Position numbers and translations under genes: made by a program | Shown: one piece after another, positions 42,901-54,453 of the stretch | Layout: every line of letters starts with the position of its first letter | Position numbering within the stretch: position 1 is the stretch's first letter | From: Eutypa lata | Taxonomy: Eukaryota; Ascomycota; Sordariomycetes; Xylariales; Diatrypaceae | Assembly: GCA_022661535.1 (NCBI GenBank) | Contig: JAKULF010000003.1 | Coordinates: 3,968,001 to 4,032,000, forward strand | Length of the DNA: 64,000 bases | Reading direction: 5' to 3' | The notes under the pieces: model-generated | What the model was told of the DNA's origin: nothing | The model's input: the letters and a program-made list of their open reading frames with translations, nothing else | Databases searched by the model: none

Positions 42901-43612
42901 CCTCATCATCCTCGTCGAAAACGACAGCAACACCTTGGCGGTCGTCAATTTCGGCTTCGTCTTCACCACCTTTAGCTCCAGTGTTCATCTCCTCGTCGTC
43001 ATCCTGCGCATCATAGTCGGTGATCTTCTTTCCAAGGTTAACCAGGTTGTTGAATTGTTTGGGATCGAGACTCGCGCCGAGCAGATCATCGACTTCTTTC
43101 TTTTTATCAAAGTCCTTCATATCCTCATCCTTCAGATATTCGAGGACAGCATCTGCAGCACTGAGTACAACCTCCTGTGGTACGTCGCCGAGGTTGTTGG
43201 CAACTATGTGTAAAATTAGATCATAGGTTGCTCGCGTAGCGGGCGTGCGCGGGCGGTATCTAAGGTCCTCGACCAATAAGTCCGTCTGTCCTAAGATGCC
43301 GGTCTCTCGCATTTGTGATGGGTCGCCTTTCCGTTTCCGTTGCTCGCGGGCCAATATGTCCTGACCTTCTTGTAGGCCACCTCTCTCGATATCAGGCATC
43401 CCCGTAGGTTTCTTGGGTTTAGGAGCATTATCACGAGCGACTCGAGAGCCCATATCGTTTATTCTCAGACGGCCAGCAAGGGATTCGGGGTCACCAGTGG
43501 CTTCATCGGCTCGGCGCGTAACGAAGCGACGGTCCGCCTGGAGGACCAGGTTGGACATAGCCGAGTACTTGTACTGCGACACATCGCGATAGTGGTTGTC
43601 CTTATCCCCCAT
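36887..43612 (-). CDS. BRR2: U5 snRNP DExD/H helicase Brr2
   Basis: Spliceosomal helicase that unwinds U4/U6 to activate the spliceosome. A 2241-codon frame is open throughout, but 37425-37478 (54 nt, no stop) has GT-AG borders and a CTACTAAT branch. Splicing it gives 2223 residues and the normal EFDITDIFGFMEAM. The N-terminal ~450 residues are acidic with a PWI-like region (RATYDLILHIVANNLGDVPQ). Cassette 1 has APTGSGKTN (about residue 560), DEIH (about 675), SATLPNY, HHAGMSRIDR and QMLGRAGRPQYD. Cassette 2 has APTGSGKTVCAE (about 1413), DELH (about 1517) and a degenerate GLSVSLAN in place of SAT, as known for the inactive second cassette. Each is followed by winged-helix and Sec63 units. 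The C-terminus ends in a run of about ten Glu. No other intron is needed over 6.7 kb. Confidence 0.97.
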
Positions 43613-44695
43613 ATTCGCGGTGATCTTTCTTCGTTTCTTGGGGATTCGGGTGTGATGTAGAAGGGTTGAATAAAGCGTATGCTTTTATCCAAAGACGAAA
43701 CACGGCGGCCAAGCCGTAACGCCTGCCTAGTCGTCGAGTGACAAATATTCGCTTATAATGATGGCAGCGTGGCTAGATTATCGAAATTATATTATTTACT
43801 GGTCCTTCTGAAACTAATTCGACAAGCAAGACTATGCTCTTTCGCGTGTGTAGTGTAGTGTCGTAAATCTCCCCCGCCAACAACTTGATCTTCAATGTTG
43901 ATTGATGATGGCAGAAAAATTCGAGTGCACCTACTACATAACTGGATAGCACCAGCCACAGTTGAAATTACCTAACTACAAGCTATAACAGCTATGCCGA
44001 CATACATGTATGTATATATTATAAGCTAGTACGTCAGGCTATTTGAGACACATACCTTACCGCTTAACTACATACATATAACTAGTACAACTACAGTGTT
44101 ACACAGGTATACATGGATTTTGGTGAATATTGTGCATTTTAAATAATTGTTCTTGAACCTTTCTTATGACGACGTAAGCCTCTATTTGATAACGGCATCA
44201 GGTTTGTCACAGATAAAGTAATGTAGTAAGTTATTTACCTAATAACTAAATGCCTAGAGATTCAACTATGTAGTTACTTACATATGTAGGTAGGCAAGGT
44301 AGGTAGTTATATTTATGCATGTATGTGTATTTACAACTTCAACATACGAAAGTAAACAATGCCTAAATACATACCTACCTTAACATAGCTTCGTCCGTAG
44401 TTATAGAGCATCTCTTATTATTCATAGCTAAAAAAAACTATATAATAGAATAGTATGGTATGTTTTACGTCCATCTATGCATATATACGCCCAATTGCAC
44501 CGGCATATCAGGTCTCAGGTCAAAACAAGGAACGTGCATGCAACTGAGCACACCCACCAAACACCAAGCTTCACATCTCAACTTCCACCATCATCACCCA
44601 GTAGGTTACCTACCTGACTACCTACCTACTTCCTAAGCTCATGTAGATCACGTCTATATATGTAAGAGAACCACCACAACGCCATAACAGCAACC
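43613..44695. other. Divergent intergenic region
   Basis: About 1.1 kb between BRR2 and the coiled-coil gene. AT-rich, with many TACATA, TACCTA and GTAGGTA words and no coding frame. Confidence 0.5.
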
Positions 44696-46438
44696 ATGGC
44701 ATCGTCACGTGCACCACCCAGACACTCCTCCACGCCATCATCGTCAGCCAAGGACCTCGACGACCATGAATTCCGCGAGCGGGTGCTCTTCGCGGTCCGG
44801 CGGCAGATCCGCCCCGCGGAGGAAGTCGACGCAGTGCGCCGGCTGATGGCGGCGAACCTAGCGCAGAGCCTGGGAAAGAAGAACAAGGACCAGCAGCATT
44901 CACAGCTCACGAACCCGCTGGCGCTCGTCGACGCCGACGCGGACACCGCCATCGCGCCGTCCGACGACCTATCGCCGCTGCAGCGGGAGTTCGTCGAGGC
45001 GGTGAGGACCAACGTCGAGCTGCGGGCCGACTTCGCCAGGATGCAGGAGGAGCACCGCGGGGCCGCTGCGGCCTCCACGGCGTTATCGGAAGAACAGCGC
45101 CAAGAGGAGGAAGAGGAGATGGAGGCGGACGAGGCAGAGCTCCTGCGGCTGCAGCTGAGGTGCGCCTCGCTGCAGGACAAAGTCGACCGGTACGAACTAG
45201 CCACCAAGCACATGGCGCAGCTGGGACGGCAGCCGGCGGCGGCGCCGGACTTCCTGGATCCGCAGGTCATGTTCCGGGGCTGCGCGCCGCTGCCGGAGAT
45301 GCCGCGCGAGCTCATGGACAGCTTCACGTTCGACCGGGGGGCGTCGTCGCAGGCGCGGGCGCAGGAGCTGTTCCAGCGCCTGAAGAAGGAGAACCTGCGG
45401 CAGACGATCGTGACGCAGCAGCAGGAGCGGCGGGTTGCGGGAGCGCTGGCGCAGAACCCCGTGGACCCCAGCACCGTGGCCCCGGAGGTGCAGGTGCGCG
45501 CGCTCAACGCCGTCAAGAACCACCTGATTGGCTGGATCGAGACGCACCTGAGCAAGGCGGGCGGAGATGGGGACGACGACGAACCGAGCTTCGTCGCCGA
45601 GTCCCCTGAGAAGAAGAAGGAGAAGAGGGAGTCGCCGCGGAAGGCGGGCGACGATGCCAATGAGGAGGAATACGACTACGAGGCCCAACTAGCCGAGGTC
45701 CAGAGAGAATACGAGCGCCACGTCGAGCTGCGCAAGGAGGTCCTGACTCTGATCTCCTACCACGAGAAGATGACGCAAGAATGGTCGCGTATTCTAAAGG
45801 AAGAAGAGGGAAAGCAGCAGCCGAAGAAGAAAAAGAACGAGGACGAGCCAGCCCCGCCCATCCGCACCACTACTCCCGCCACCACGAACGCATCCCTAAT
45901 CACGCCCTACATCGAGAAACTCCAAGCCATCGCGCGCAAGCAGAAAGGTCTAGCGCAGGAGAAATCGCACATCAACACGACACTAGCGCGGCACCAGCAG
46001 GAAACGCGGGAGACGCTGGGCCACCTAGCGGAGGAGAGCCAGCTGCTCGCGCGGTTCCCGGGCGCCGGGAAGCCCGAGCCGTCATCGACATCAGATTTCG
46101 GCGAGGTCACCAAGGGAGCAGCAGCGAGGCAACAAGCTAGCCTCGCGAGCCAGCTGGAGCCGTGGCTCCTCGCCGCCGACGCGGCTAAGCTCGCCACGCT
46201 GGAGACGGTGGCCGAGAAGGTCGAGGAGGGCCAGATGGCTGTCGACGAGGCGATGGCGGCGCTGGACGAAGCGCGCAAGATATTAAACCAAGAAGAGGAG
46301 GGTGAGGACGAGGGTGAGGGGGACGGAGAGGGAGAGGAAGACGCATCAAGAGAGCAGAAAGTTCCGACGAGCGCCGCGGAGAAGGGCAAAAGTATCTACG
46401 CGAAGCTTGACGGCAACCTTGGCTTGATCAACGAGTGA
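44696..46438 (+). CDS. Coiled-coil protein of unknown function
   Basis: Single-exon gene of 580 residues with strongly GC-biased third positions and a good start context (ACCATGG). Nearly all of the protein is charged and helical. Likely coiled coils lie at about residues 100-165 (EFVEAVRTNVELRADFARMQEEH, EEEEEMEADEAELLRLQLRC), 225-260, 320-365 (YEAQLAEVQREYERHVELRKEV) and 400-450. A central segment (LDPQVMFRGCAPLPEMPREL) breaks the helices. The tail is Glu/Gly-rich and ends GKSIYAKLDGNLGLINE. No catalytic or membrane motif is seen. Such architecture fits a cytoskeletal, centrosomal or kinetochore scaffold, but I cannot assign one. The antisense frame of 344 codons over the same DNA is a composition artefact. 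Confidence 0.7.
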   Translation: MASSRAPPRHSSTPSSSAKDLDDHEFRERVLFAVRRQIRPAEEVDAVRRLMAANLAQSLGKKNKDQQHSQLTNPLALVDADADTAIAPSDDLSPLQREFVEAVRTNVELRADFARMQEEHRGAAAASTALSEEQRQEEEEEMEADEAELLRLQLRCASLQDKVDRYELATKHMAQLGRQPAAAPDFLDPQVMFRGCAPLPEMPRELMDSFTFDRGASSQARAQELFQRLKKENLRQTIVTQQQERRVAGALAQNPVDPSTVAPEVQVRALNAVKNHLIGWIETHLSKAGGDGDDDEPSFVAESPEKKKEKRESPRKAGDDANEEEYDYEAQLAEVQREYERHVELRKEVLTLISYHEKMTQEWSRILKEEEGKQQPKKKKNEDEPAPPIRTTTPATTNASLITPYIEKLQAIARKQKGLAQEKSHINTTLARHQQETRETLGHLAEESQLLARFPGAGKPEPSSTSDFGEVTKGAAARQQASLASQLEPWLLAADAAKLATLETVAEKVEEGQMAVDEAMAALDEARKILNQEEEGEDEGEGDGEGEEDASREQKVPTSAAEKGKSIYAKLDGNLGLINE

Positions 46439-46668
46439 ACGAAATAATTTCAACTGTTATGATTCAATAATAATACTAATAACTCTCCCCCACTCAGTGA
46501 AAGAGCATGTACCAAGTCAAATTTGCCTAGTATTGGTCGAATACTACATGTGCACAGTGTAATGTCTAAATAGCTCCATAGCTCATGAATGGTCATGTTT
46601 TATAACCGCAACGCCAAATTCAAGCCCTACGCCTCAGTATGCAAATTTCTCCCGCATTTGACACATTT

Positions 46669-48014
46669 TCAGTCCTTGCCTGCCAGGATGTTTGATATCC
46701 TCAAGGCCAGGTCTAGAATGGAGAGATGCTCGTCGGCACCATCCACCAACCGCTTGTCCACTTCGGAGAAAACCAGCGTGATCTTGTTCTTGCCCAGGTC
46801 CGGCACCGTCTCATCTTGAATCACAGCTTGGTACAACTAGCAACAAACCATCAGTTTCTCGAGACCATATCAGATTTAATGGTATAATAGAGACTTACCT
46901 GTGTGATGACCTGGGTAGCACTCCAGCCATCGGCCACCATGTCCTCTACAACCTTCGCAATGGCCTGGTACGTAGCGCCGGCCGATTTAGGCTGCATCGC
47001 TTTCTGTAGACTTTCTATAGTCCGGCTTGGTATGACACCTGCGATCTCCTCAATAATCTTGATGGTGACGGGTTTTACGTCGTCAACATCCATCTTATCC
47101 ACATCGTCGTCAGCATCTACTTTCTCAATCGCCCCCACCAGTCTCGCAGAGCTCTGTAAGAACGTAATGGCCTTTCTCAAATCACCCTCACTACTCTTGA
47201 TGAGAGCATCCACAGCGCCAGGCTCCAACGTCACGCCCTCCTTCTCAGCAATCTCCTCTAGCCTCTTCTTCGCATTGCCTTGATCCAAACTCTTGAACCT
47301 AAACTTGCTGCAACGACTAGCGAGGGGGTCAATTATGCGCGTGACGTAGTTGCAAATGAGGCAAAACCGTGTAATTTTGCTATAGGTCTCCATCGTGCGT
47401 CGGAGGGCACTCTGGGCATCTTGGGTCATGCTGTCGGCTTCGTCTAGGACAATGATCTTGAAGGGAGGACAGGGGTAGCGGGACTTGTAGCCGGGAGGAG
47501 GGTTCGTGAGCTGCATGCGCGCAAAGTCTTTCACCTTCTCCCGCACAATAGATATACCACGCTCGTCCGAGGCGTTCAATTCAAGCACGCGCGACTTTAT
47601 CATCTCGGGACCGTACAATTCTTTAGCTAGGGCGAGGATTGTCGAGGTTTTTCCCGTTCCGGGCGGGCCATAGAAGAGCATGTGTGGCAACTATGTTATC
47701 ATTGTCGGTTGTTAGTGTTAAGTATAATCCAGGGAGGAGGGAGGGGGGGGAGAGCTCACGTTAGAGGCTTGCAGGGTGCGCTGTAGGACATTAACTGTGT
47801 GATCTTGAGCTGTGACATCCTTGAGAGTCTTCGGTCGGCTTGAACATCTAGTCAGCCTCTACCACCCTCGAAAAGAGAAGCACTTGCAAAGAACCTACTA
47901 TTTCTCAACCCATGGTTGTTTTCTGGCGCTCTGTTTAGAGTCTTCTGGCTTCGAAGCCGCAGCGCTACTTGCTGCTGCAGCTTTGCGGGCCTTTAGGTCA
48001 AAGAAGCTAGCCAT
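46669..48014 (-). CDS. RFC2: Replication factor C subunit 2 (clamp loader)
   Basis: AAA+ subunit of RFC, which loads PCNA on primed DNA. Exons (minus strand) 48014-47899, 47838-47760, 47690-46899 and 46836-46669 give 384 residues. Motifs: QPWVEKYRPKTL near the start, Walker A GPPGTGKT (about residues 73-80), LNASDERGI, Walker B DEAD (about 148-151), sensor 1 [13 protein letters not shown], and the SRC motif ASRCSKFRF. The pattern [20 protein letters not shown] and the overall match to yeast Rfc2 (human RFC4) distinguish it from Rfc3, Rfc4 and Rfc5. A short acidic insert ([16 protein letters not shown]) precedes the C-terminal collar domain. Its promoter has two ACGCGT boxes. Confidence 0.93.
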
Positions 48015-48606
48015 TCCGAAGGGGATAACTCTTTGTAGATATTCAGAATTCAGATGTGCTGGAGGTTTTGTTAAGTCAAAGGGCCATTCGTTCAGCTAGC
48101 TCAGTGTCGGTAGAGTAGAAAGTGGTTGTCGACTTTGAGTGTCGATACTACGATTGCAATATGGAAGTTCTTCACAGACGCGTCTTGGGACGCGTTTTAA
48201 TTCTGCCCCTCAATTAAAGTTTAAAAAGGGAAGGCGGTAGATTAAACTACCTACCTAGGTACATATGTACCTACGTAGGGCTGCTAGGTACCTTAGGTAG
48301 TTACCTGTAGGCATGTATGTACATAATTTCATCTGGGAGACGAGGGTCCATGAGGTAAGAGCCCCTGAGACATCGAAACGCTCAAATAACATTCTAAAAA
48401 CTCGAAAGGAATAAATAAAAAAGATCCAATAGTTTATCAGAAAAGTATTAAGCGCATTATATTAAGCAGTAACTATTTATTGTTGTCATTATCCCCATCG
48501 TATGGCACGTCTCAGCAACAGCGCCCCCTATTTACCCTGCAAAACATGTCAGTGCCTGGTGTTTTTGGAGTATAACAATCTAAAAGAGACCGACCAAATA
48601 CCCAAC
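48015..48606. other. RFC2 upstream region
   Basis: About 590 bp containing the MCB pair and, further left to right, a dense cluster of ACCTA/TAGGT words around 48250-48320 (for example CTACCTACCTAGGTACATATG), followed by AT-rich sequence. No coding frame. Confidence 0.5.
48178..48195. promoter_or_regulatory. Paired MCB boxes upstream of RFC2
   Basis: Two exact ACGCGT words (48178-48183 and 48190-48195), 6 bp apart, lie about 165-180 bp upstream of the RFC2 start codon. ACGCGT is the MluI cell-cycle box bound by MBF (Mbp1/Swi6-type), which drives G1/S expression of replication genes in fungi. Direct pairing is the usual arrangement, so S-phase control of RFC2 is a sound inference. Confidence 0.7.
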
Positions 48607-50421
48607 TTAAGCATACACCATCTCCTTCAGCCGCTTCTCGATTACGTCCCTCCCTTCCAACGTCCGCCACACTTCATGCGGCGCCTCGTTGACGATATCC
48701 CAGTGTTGCAGCTTTTCCGTGATGTGGCTAAGGTCTCTCTGCTTCCCCTCCCACTCGTGATCTTTTCGGACCTCGACACCGGAGCTGATCAAGGTCACCG
48801 GTACATCTCGAGGTTGGATAGCGCGACTACTCGCCATATCTCGCTTCGAGAGCGTATCGGCCACGAGGTTCTCCTGCAGTTTCGTGAAGAGGAACTTGCC
48901 CGTTTGGTAGGCGCTTTTGCCCCAGACGCGGTCCGCCTTTGTCCGACCTTGGAAGAGAGCGCCCGGAATGCGGTCGAGCCCGAGTGGTGATAGGATGCCC
49001 CGAATCCAGAGGAGGAAGCCTCGCCCAGGGGATCCAATGCTGCCGAGGAGGTCTTCGTGTAGTGGGTCGATGAGCAGCAAACCTTTTACATCGCCGCCGT
49101 GACGAGCAGAGAAGATTCGGGAGTAGATAGAACCAACGCCGGCACTCATTAAAACTAAGTTGGTTTTAGATCCAGTTCACTAGGGTCTTCAAAAAGTTCC
49201 CACTTACCCCAAGGACCATCCTCACGAGCTTTGGCCAATGCTTCACTCACAGCTTCAATGGCCATGCCCGCAGACAATGGTGATGGAGCCGTATCACTCT
49301 GCGATAACTTAGCACTTATACTACAACGGGGTAACGACTGGTACTTACCCAAGCCAGGCCAGGGCGATCAACGAAACAATATCTGCTGATTGATCCATTG
49401 TTGACTGCGTCTTCCGCGAATCCCCATAAGGCGTCTTCAACAGTGCCCTCTCCACCCTCAAGCAACACAGTTGGCAGCTCCGTGCCCTTGGAGTCTGTCT
49501 TATTTCCGTGGCAGTAGATATGGACTAGGTACTTATCCCCATCTACCCAATATAATTCACCTGGCGGTGCGAGGCCTGCATCGAGAGATCGGAGAATGAG
49601 GGTACAGGTAGTGAGGAAGACCGCCACCGTTAGTACCGCCATAGTGACGATAGAGATCAAGACAGCGGACCATTCGCCGAGAGTACGCCGAGTTTCAGCT
49701 CGGCCCGTCAACCGCTCCTCTTCTTCGCTCTTGCCCCATTCTACCAAGCGGTCGGTGACAAGTGTCCATAGCGCCATTAAGAGTGCCCCTATTTGCTATT
49801 AGTCGATCGGCGTCTATGGCTTCGATATCCCCGCGAGCCTCGGACTTACATAGGACGCTGACCATTCCAACCCAGCCCTCCTCGTGTCTCGTCTTCTCCA
49901 CGGCCAAGAGCAGAATCACATTGAGCAGCAAAATCCCGCTCATCACGATACTTAAAACGCGCACGGCTTTAGACGGAATGGCGAAGAAGACAAGGGTGAA
50001 GAGCAGGTTCGCAAGGGCCAAGCTTGAATAGCTGAAAGGAAAGAATCCCGAACCGCGTGTATGGAATCCCGGCGCGGTGACAAAGGTAGACACTAATAGA
50101 ATTGTCCACCAGATGAAGGTGAGCAAGGCGAACAATATGGTCAGATATCTAACAATCCGCACACTCCACAGGTTATAGGGGGAGACCTAGTGAACCTATC
50201 AGCAACAAGCGCTAGAGATATAATGAGACGGGTTCTGATACCGCTGGGTCGTCAGGACTAAGGTAGCTATTGCCCTCGAGTGGATTCGAGCTCTCGACTC
50301 GGTTCGGGAGCAACCGAGTATACTCATCCGGGGCGCGTTCCTCTGCTTGAACGTTGCGCGCCGAGCCGGACCGCTGATCATCGTCCCCATCATCGTTTGA
50401 TCCTCCCCAAATCTTCTTCAT
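48607..50421 (-). CDS. Polytopic membrane protein with alpha/beta-hydrolase-like domain lacking the nucleophile
   Basis: Exons (minus strand) 50421-50242, 50186-49850, 49788-49349, 49298-49208 and 49154-48607 give 531 residues. A polar N-terminus (about 65 residues) precedes several membrane helices: IVRYLTILFALLTFIWWTILL, YSSLALANLLFTLVFFAIP, VLSIVMSGILLLNVILLL, LISIVTMAVLTVAVFLTTCTLIL. The soluble part (YWVDGDKYLVHIYCHG, PTVLLEGGEG, YCFVDRPGLAWSD) follows an alpha/beta-hydrolase plan. At the nucleophile elbow it reads LMSAGVGSIYSR (about residues 351-362), where Gly sits at the place expected for the GxSxG serine. Similar fungal proteins are annotated as mitochondrial integral membrane proteins. 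It may be a pseudo-hydrolase; function is unknown. Confidence 0.75.
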
Positions 50422-51673
50422 ATCGCCGATTCTCTAGCCAACAATCAATTGCCGTAAACAAGGCGGGATACTGTATAGGTCGAGCTAGAGGCTACAGGTC
50501 CACGGAGCTTTCAAAGTATGTAGACGTTCAATGCCTTGGTGCTTAAAGTTGCATAATAATGTTACAACGGATAGATAAGTATAAAAAGAATCTGGGCGTC
50601 AAGTAAAAAGAATTCGGAGTTGTTACCATTCTACCAGGAGGAAGTGAATTATCAGATAGAGTAGGGGTCATCGGCAGTGATCACGAGTCCAAGACATAGG
50701 AGGCTTTGTTCCGCGTCTCGTAGTGTGGTTTTAGTACCCCATCAGCCCATCAGTTTCGTAAGAGCTACATATGTGATGATGATACAAGGGTCATTTACGT
50801 CATTGACGGCGAGCCCCACCCAGAGATACCTGTGTATAGCATTTATATCGTGACTTAAACACTATTCGAGAACGAGCTGCATAGTATTACAACCTACAGC
50901 ATCTTGTGTCCTCGTCCATGATGCTGACCCCGTTAAATATACTGGAAGAAATCCTTGATCCAGCAGCATATATGTATGTAGATAAATGTAGAACAAAAGG
51001 TTTCATTCGTCTTACCACCGCGCTCGTGAGGATCTACACATGTAAGTACCTGTTATCAGGTGGGTCTAGCTACATACATACGTGGATTTATAGATCTTGA
51101 TTGCTGGGGACCCCTGTCTTACCAAGCGGTACCGAACCGGATCTGACTGGATAGGATTAATAAGATGTTTGTATGTAGCCAGGTATGGCATCGACGCAGA
51201 TAGTCACTTAGGTAGATATGTACTCGAAAAAAATACAGGTAAGGACATGAATGAACCAGATTCTACGACCAATTCAGATAAGAATTAGACTACTTATGCT
51301 TAAAGTAGTGTATCAGTCGATTCGTAGAACTATTTTTCTACCCCCCAAAATTGAAGCGACTAGGCAACTATACATCAAACCCTCCAAAGAACTCTGACCC
51401 ATGTCATTCAACCAGATACCATCGCAGCCCATCGGCGGTGTTTCAAACCTACTACGCCTCTATTCCATACAGCATTCTTTCCATAAGCTGTCAACCCCCA
51501 TTGTAGATAAGAATCGTGGTCAGACAAAATCTAGTTACACAGACCTCCAAAAAAGAGCGTAGTGCAAAGTTGAGGATTAAAGCAAGTTGAGTTATGATGG
51601 TGTTGTTAATATAAGGGTAAGTCCTTGGGTAAGTATAATAAGTTCAACGTGAGACTATATAGACGACGAAAGT
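50422..51673. other. Intergenic
   Basis: About 1.25 kb with no supported gene. Short frames of 60-70 codons lack motifs. AT-rich, with TACATA/TATGTA words. Confidence 0.5.
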
Positions 51674-53366
51674 CTAACAATCAATTTCTTCTCCGACACT
51701 GCTAATAGCAATGCTACTAGACAGCGAGCGTTGGCTACTACTCGACCGTGAACCCCGAGAAGTTGTCATGCTGCTATTGTAGGACTGTCGTAATTTCTTG
51801 CGTTGTTCGGTTTTTTTCATCACGACCTCTTCCGGATCGGGTCCCCAGCCTGAGGGTTGAATTGCGTCGGGCGGCAGCGTTCCCATTGGAAGATGAAGCT
51901 TTGCACTAGCTCGGGGATCATCAATGGCAATGCCAGCATTTTTGTAGGTAGCTCTTTTGTGTCGTTTCAATGCCTGGGCTGAAGGCTCGGACGCTGAAAC
52001 CCATTCCTTGAGCTGCGAAATCCAGTTGCTTTTACCATACTTTGAACTGTCGTTGGCTGCAGTTGTAGTTTTAGTATAACTTCCTCCCAATTCATTGGCC
52101 GTGTACGCTGTATCAAATCCAAACTTTCCCTGGGGAGCTGATCTACGACGGAAAGGATCCATCTTGGGAAATTGGTATCTTGACGACTCAGGATGAAACA
52201 ATTGTTCTATGTTGTTTTTGACGGACACCTGGGTGTTCGTCCGACGATGCACCGCCAACGGCAATCTGCTTTGTGGGACGGAGTTAGGATGGTTAAGTCG
52301 TGTATCGATGATTGGTACCCCTGAGCTCGAAGTCGGTCGCTCTGGGCTTCCACGCCCCTGAGACACCATCGAAGATATGCTGAAACGAGATGCCTCTTTA
52401 CTCTGGCCTAAGGAGTTACGTTTGAGCCCGGTCATGACAGAGTTTCTCTGTGAGAAGATACGGTCTCCGAATGACAGATTCTTCAATGCCTTGTGCGACT
52501 TATCCTTTCGGTCACACGTTCCGTCGTCTTCAGGCGTTACAGACTTATTTTTGGCATACAATGAAGACAAGTTTAGTAGAGTGCTTCGTCGTTGCTTCTT
52601 TCTAGGTCGAGGCTCATGCTTTTTTGAATGTTGGCCGTCAGGTATTTGATTGGACTGGGTGCTGGTACTGGAAACAGAGTCTTGATCCGTCAATGGTATG
52701 TATGACTCCCGATCTCTTCTGTAGAAGAATGGCTCATCAGCTGCAGTAGTTTGGGCTTTCCCAACATTATCTGGAGAGAAATCACATATCTCTCCTAGCT
52801 GGTCCCAAGTAGTTCGGTCGGCTCGAGGTGCAGGCGGGTAGGATGGAATCTGAGTGCTGCTTCCGATGCTTGTAGGGTAAGAAAAGTTTCGAAGGACAGG
52901 GGGTCTATAGCTTTGATTGGCTGTATCCTGTTCTGAGATCATACTATCTTCATGCGGTGTTCTAGAAACAATACGTGTTTTCGACTTTCTGAGGCGCTCG
53001 AAAACTACCATGGTGTCGAAAACCACGGGCTGTAAGATCACGCAAGATGTCGGAGGCGATAACCGATGTAATCTTTCAAAAGACCATTGGATGGCTCGAG
53101 TGGACGACAAACAATAGAAACCGGCAAGAGCGAGAAGGCCTATCAGGATACCACCCGCTTGTACAACAAGAGCAGCACAGAATAAGTTGTTCTGGATCCA
53201 ATAGAAGCAGGCTATGACGCTGCAGGAACAGTCTACCAACTTTAGTCAGTATTGGGATTTAGCCGTAGATATTCTTCGTTAAGAGGTCTTAGTATACCGT
53301 GACCGTAGAAAGCCCGGAATAGATACGACTTCTGAGACCTCGTGGAACCCAGTCCAAGACATACAT
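51674..53366 (-). CDS. Membrane-anchored Ser-rich protein of unknown function
   Basis: The main exon (53239-51674) is one long frame whose first codon is TTG, preceded by CTGACTAAAG, a branch-plus-acceptor pattern. A small upstream exon 53366-53298 (MYVLDWVPRGLRSRIYSGLS) with a GTATAC donor joins it in phase 0, giving about 544 residues. Hydrophobic stretches at about residues 30-67 (CSVIACFYWIQNNLFCAALV, AGGILIGLLALAGFYCL) look like one or two membrane helices. The rest is polar, Ser/Arg/Pro-rich and probably disordered. It has a basic stretch (RPRKKQRRSTLLNLSSLY) and a more conserved-looking end (HLPMGTLPPDAIQPSGWGPD, then EEVVMKKTEQRKKLR). No enzymatic motif is seen. The upstream exon is the least certain part; an ATG inside the main exon is the alternative. 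Confidence 0.65.
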
Positions 53367-54453
53367 GTGCCTTTCTTCAACAGACAACCTAGTGAATTAA
53401 GCTTAGGTAGGTATGTCAAAAGAAGGTCTATATATAGTAGAGCTCGTCGAAGGTAGGGTGAACAGTGTCTTAATACAACCAGGAATCTAGATAGTAGTTT
53501 GAATAAGGGCTATTAAGTTTTCAGTTCACCAAAGCTCCATGAAGTGGTCTCTGGTAATGAATTGGTGTGATTGTGTAGCCAGGCATCCTGGGCATCTAAA
53601 ATCTCATATGGATAGGTTGGAACAGAACGCCAATAACCCGAGACATAAGAGTCTGTGTGACGTGGCGTGTGGAACATGAAGGGCTATAAGAGGAAGGAAC
53701 AACCTAGGAAGCCTTCTACTATGTAATGAGATGTATCGACCAAAAACTCCATATCACAGGCAAGGTACTAGTACCTAAGTACTTAAGACAATTTCAGTTG
53801 TGCTTTCCGTCTAATGATATTTACTTAGCATACATATGTAGGTAGCTTAACGTTGAATGTGCCATTGCAATCTACATGATTATATTTCAGCTACCTCAGT
53901 TATTTGAACCACTTATCAGTTACCCCTATCATATTCACTATAAAACATAGTACTAAAATGTCTGAATATCACGAGATAGTTCGTTAAGAAAACTCGTGGC
54001 AGAGGTAAGACACACCTCGGTTAGCAATAGACTCGTGGGAATCTAGCATACATTATGTATACTGTGGCACCAGATGAGGTAACTACATGTGGAAGACATC
54101 GTGGGACAATTTTGGGAAGCAAGTAGCTGAGGTAACACGGTAACACTTAGTGAGTCGTATAAAAGTTCAAGTTGGCAGGAAACTTAGCCTACCTACCTAT
54201 GTACCTATAGCCAACCCGGTCCGACCACCGGTACCGAAGGGATGGGTCAAACCTAAATGCCTGCAGTCGGAGCTGCTTCATACTACTACTATCAAAATCT
54301 CGCACTGAACATATGTAAGAGTGTGATGAATCCTACATATGCATGCAGGCTTAGAGTATCAGTATGCAGTTAACATATGCACATTAGAAACAATGATAAT
54401 GTGATTGTCAAACATCGAAGATCTAGTCAGCCAGTGATTTCAGCGCGGCGCAC
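53367..54453. other. Intergenic
   Basis: About 1.1 kb, AT-rich, with TACCTA and CTACAT words and no coding frame. Confidence 0.5.

Noticed and set aside
44626..45660. 344-codon minus-strand open frame opposite the coiled-coil gene
   Set aside because: Ser/Arg/Cys-rich translation typical of the antisense of GC-biased coding DNA; the plus-strand frame has the helical, charged composition of a real protein.
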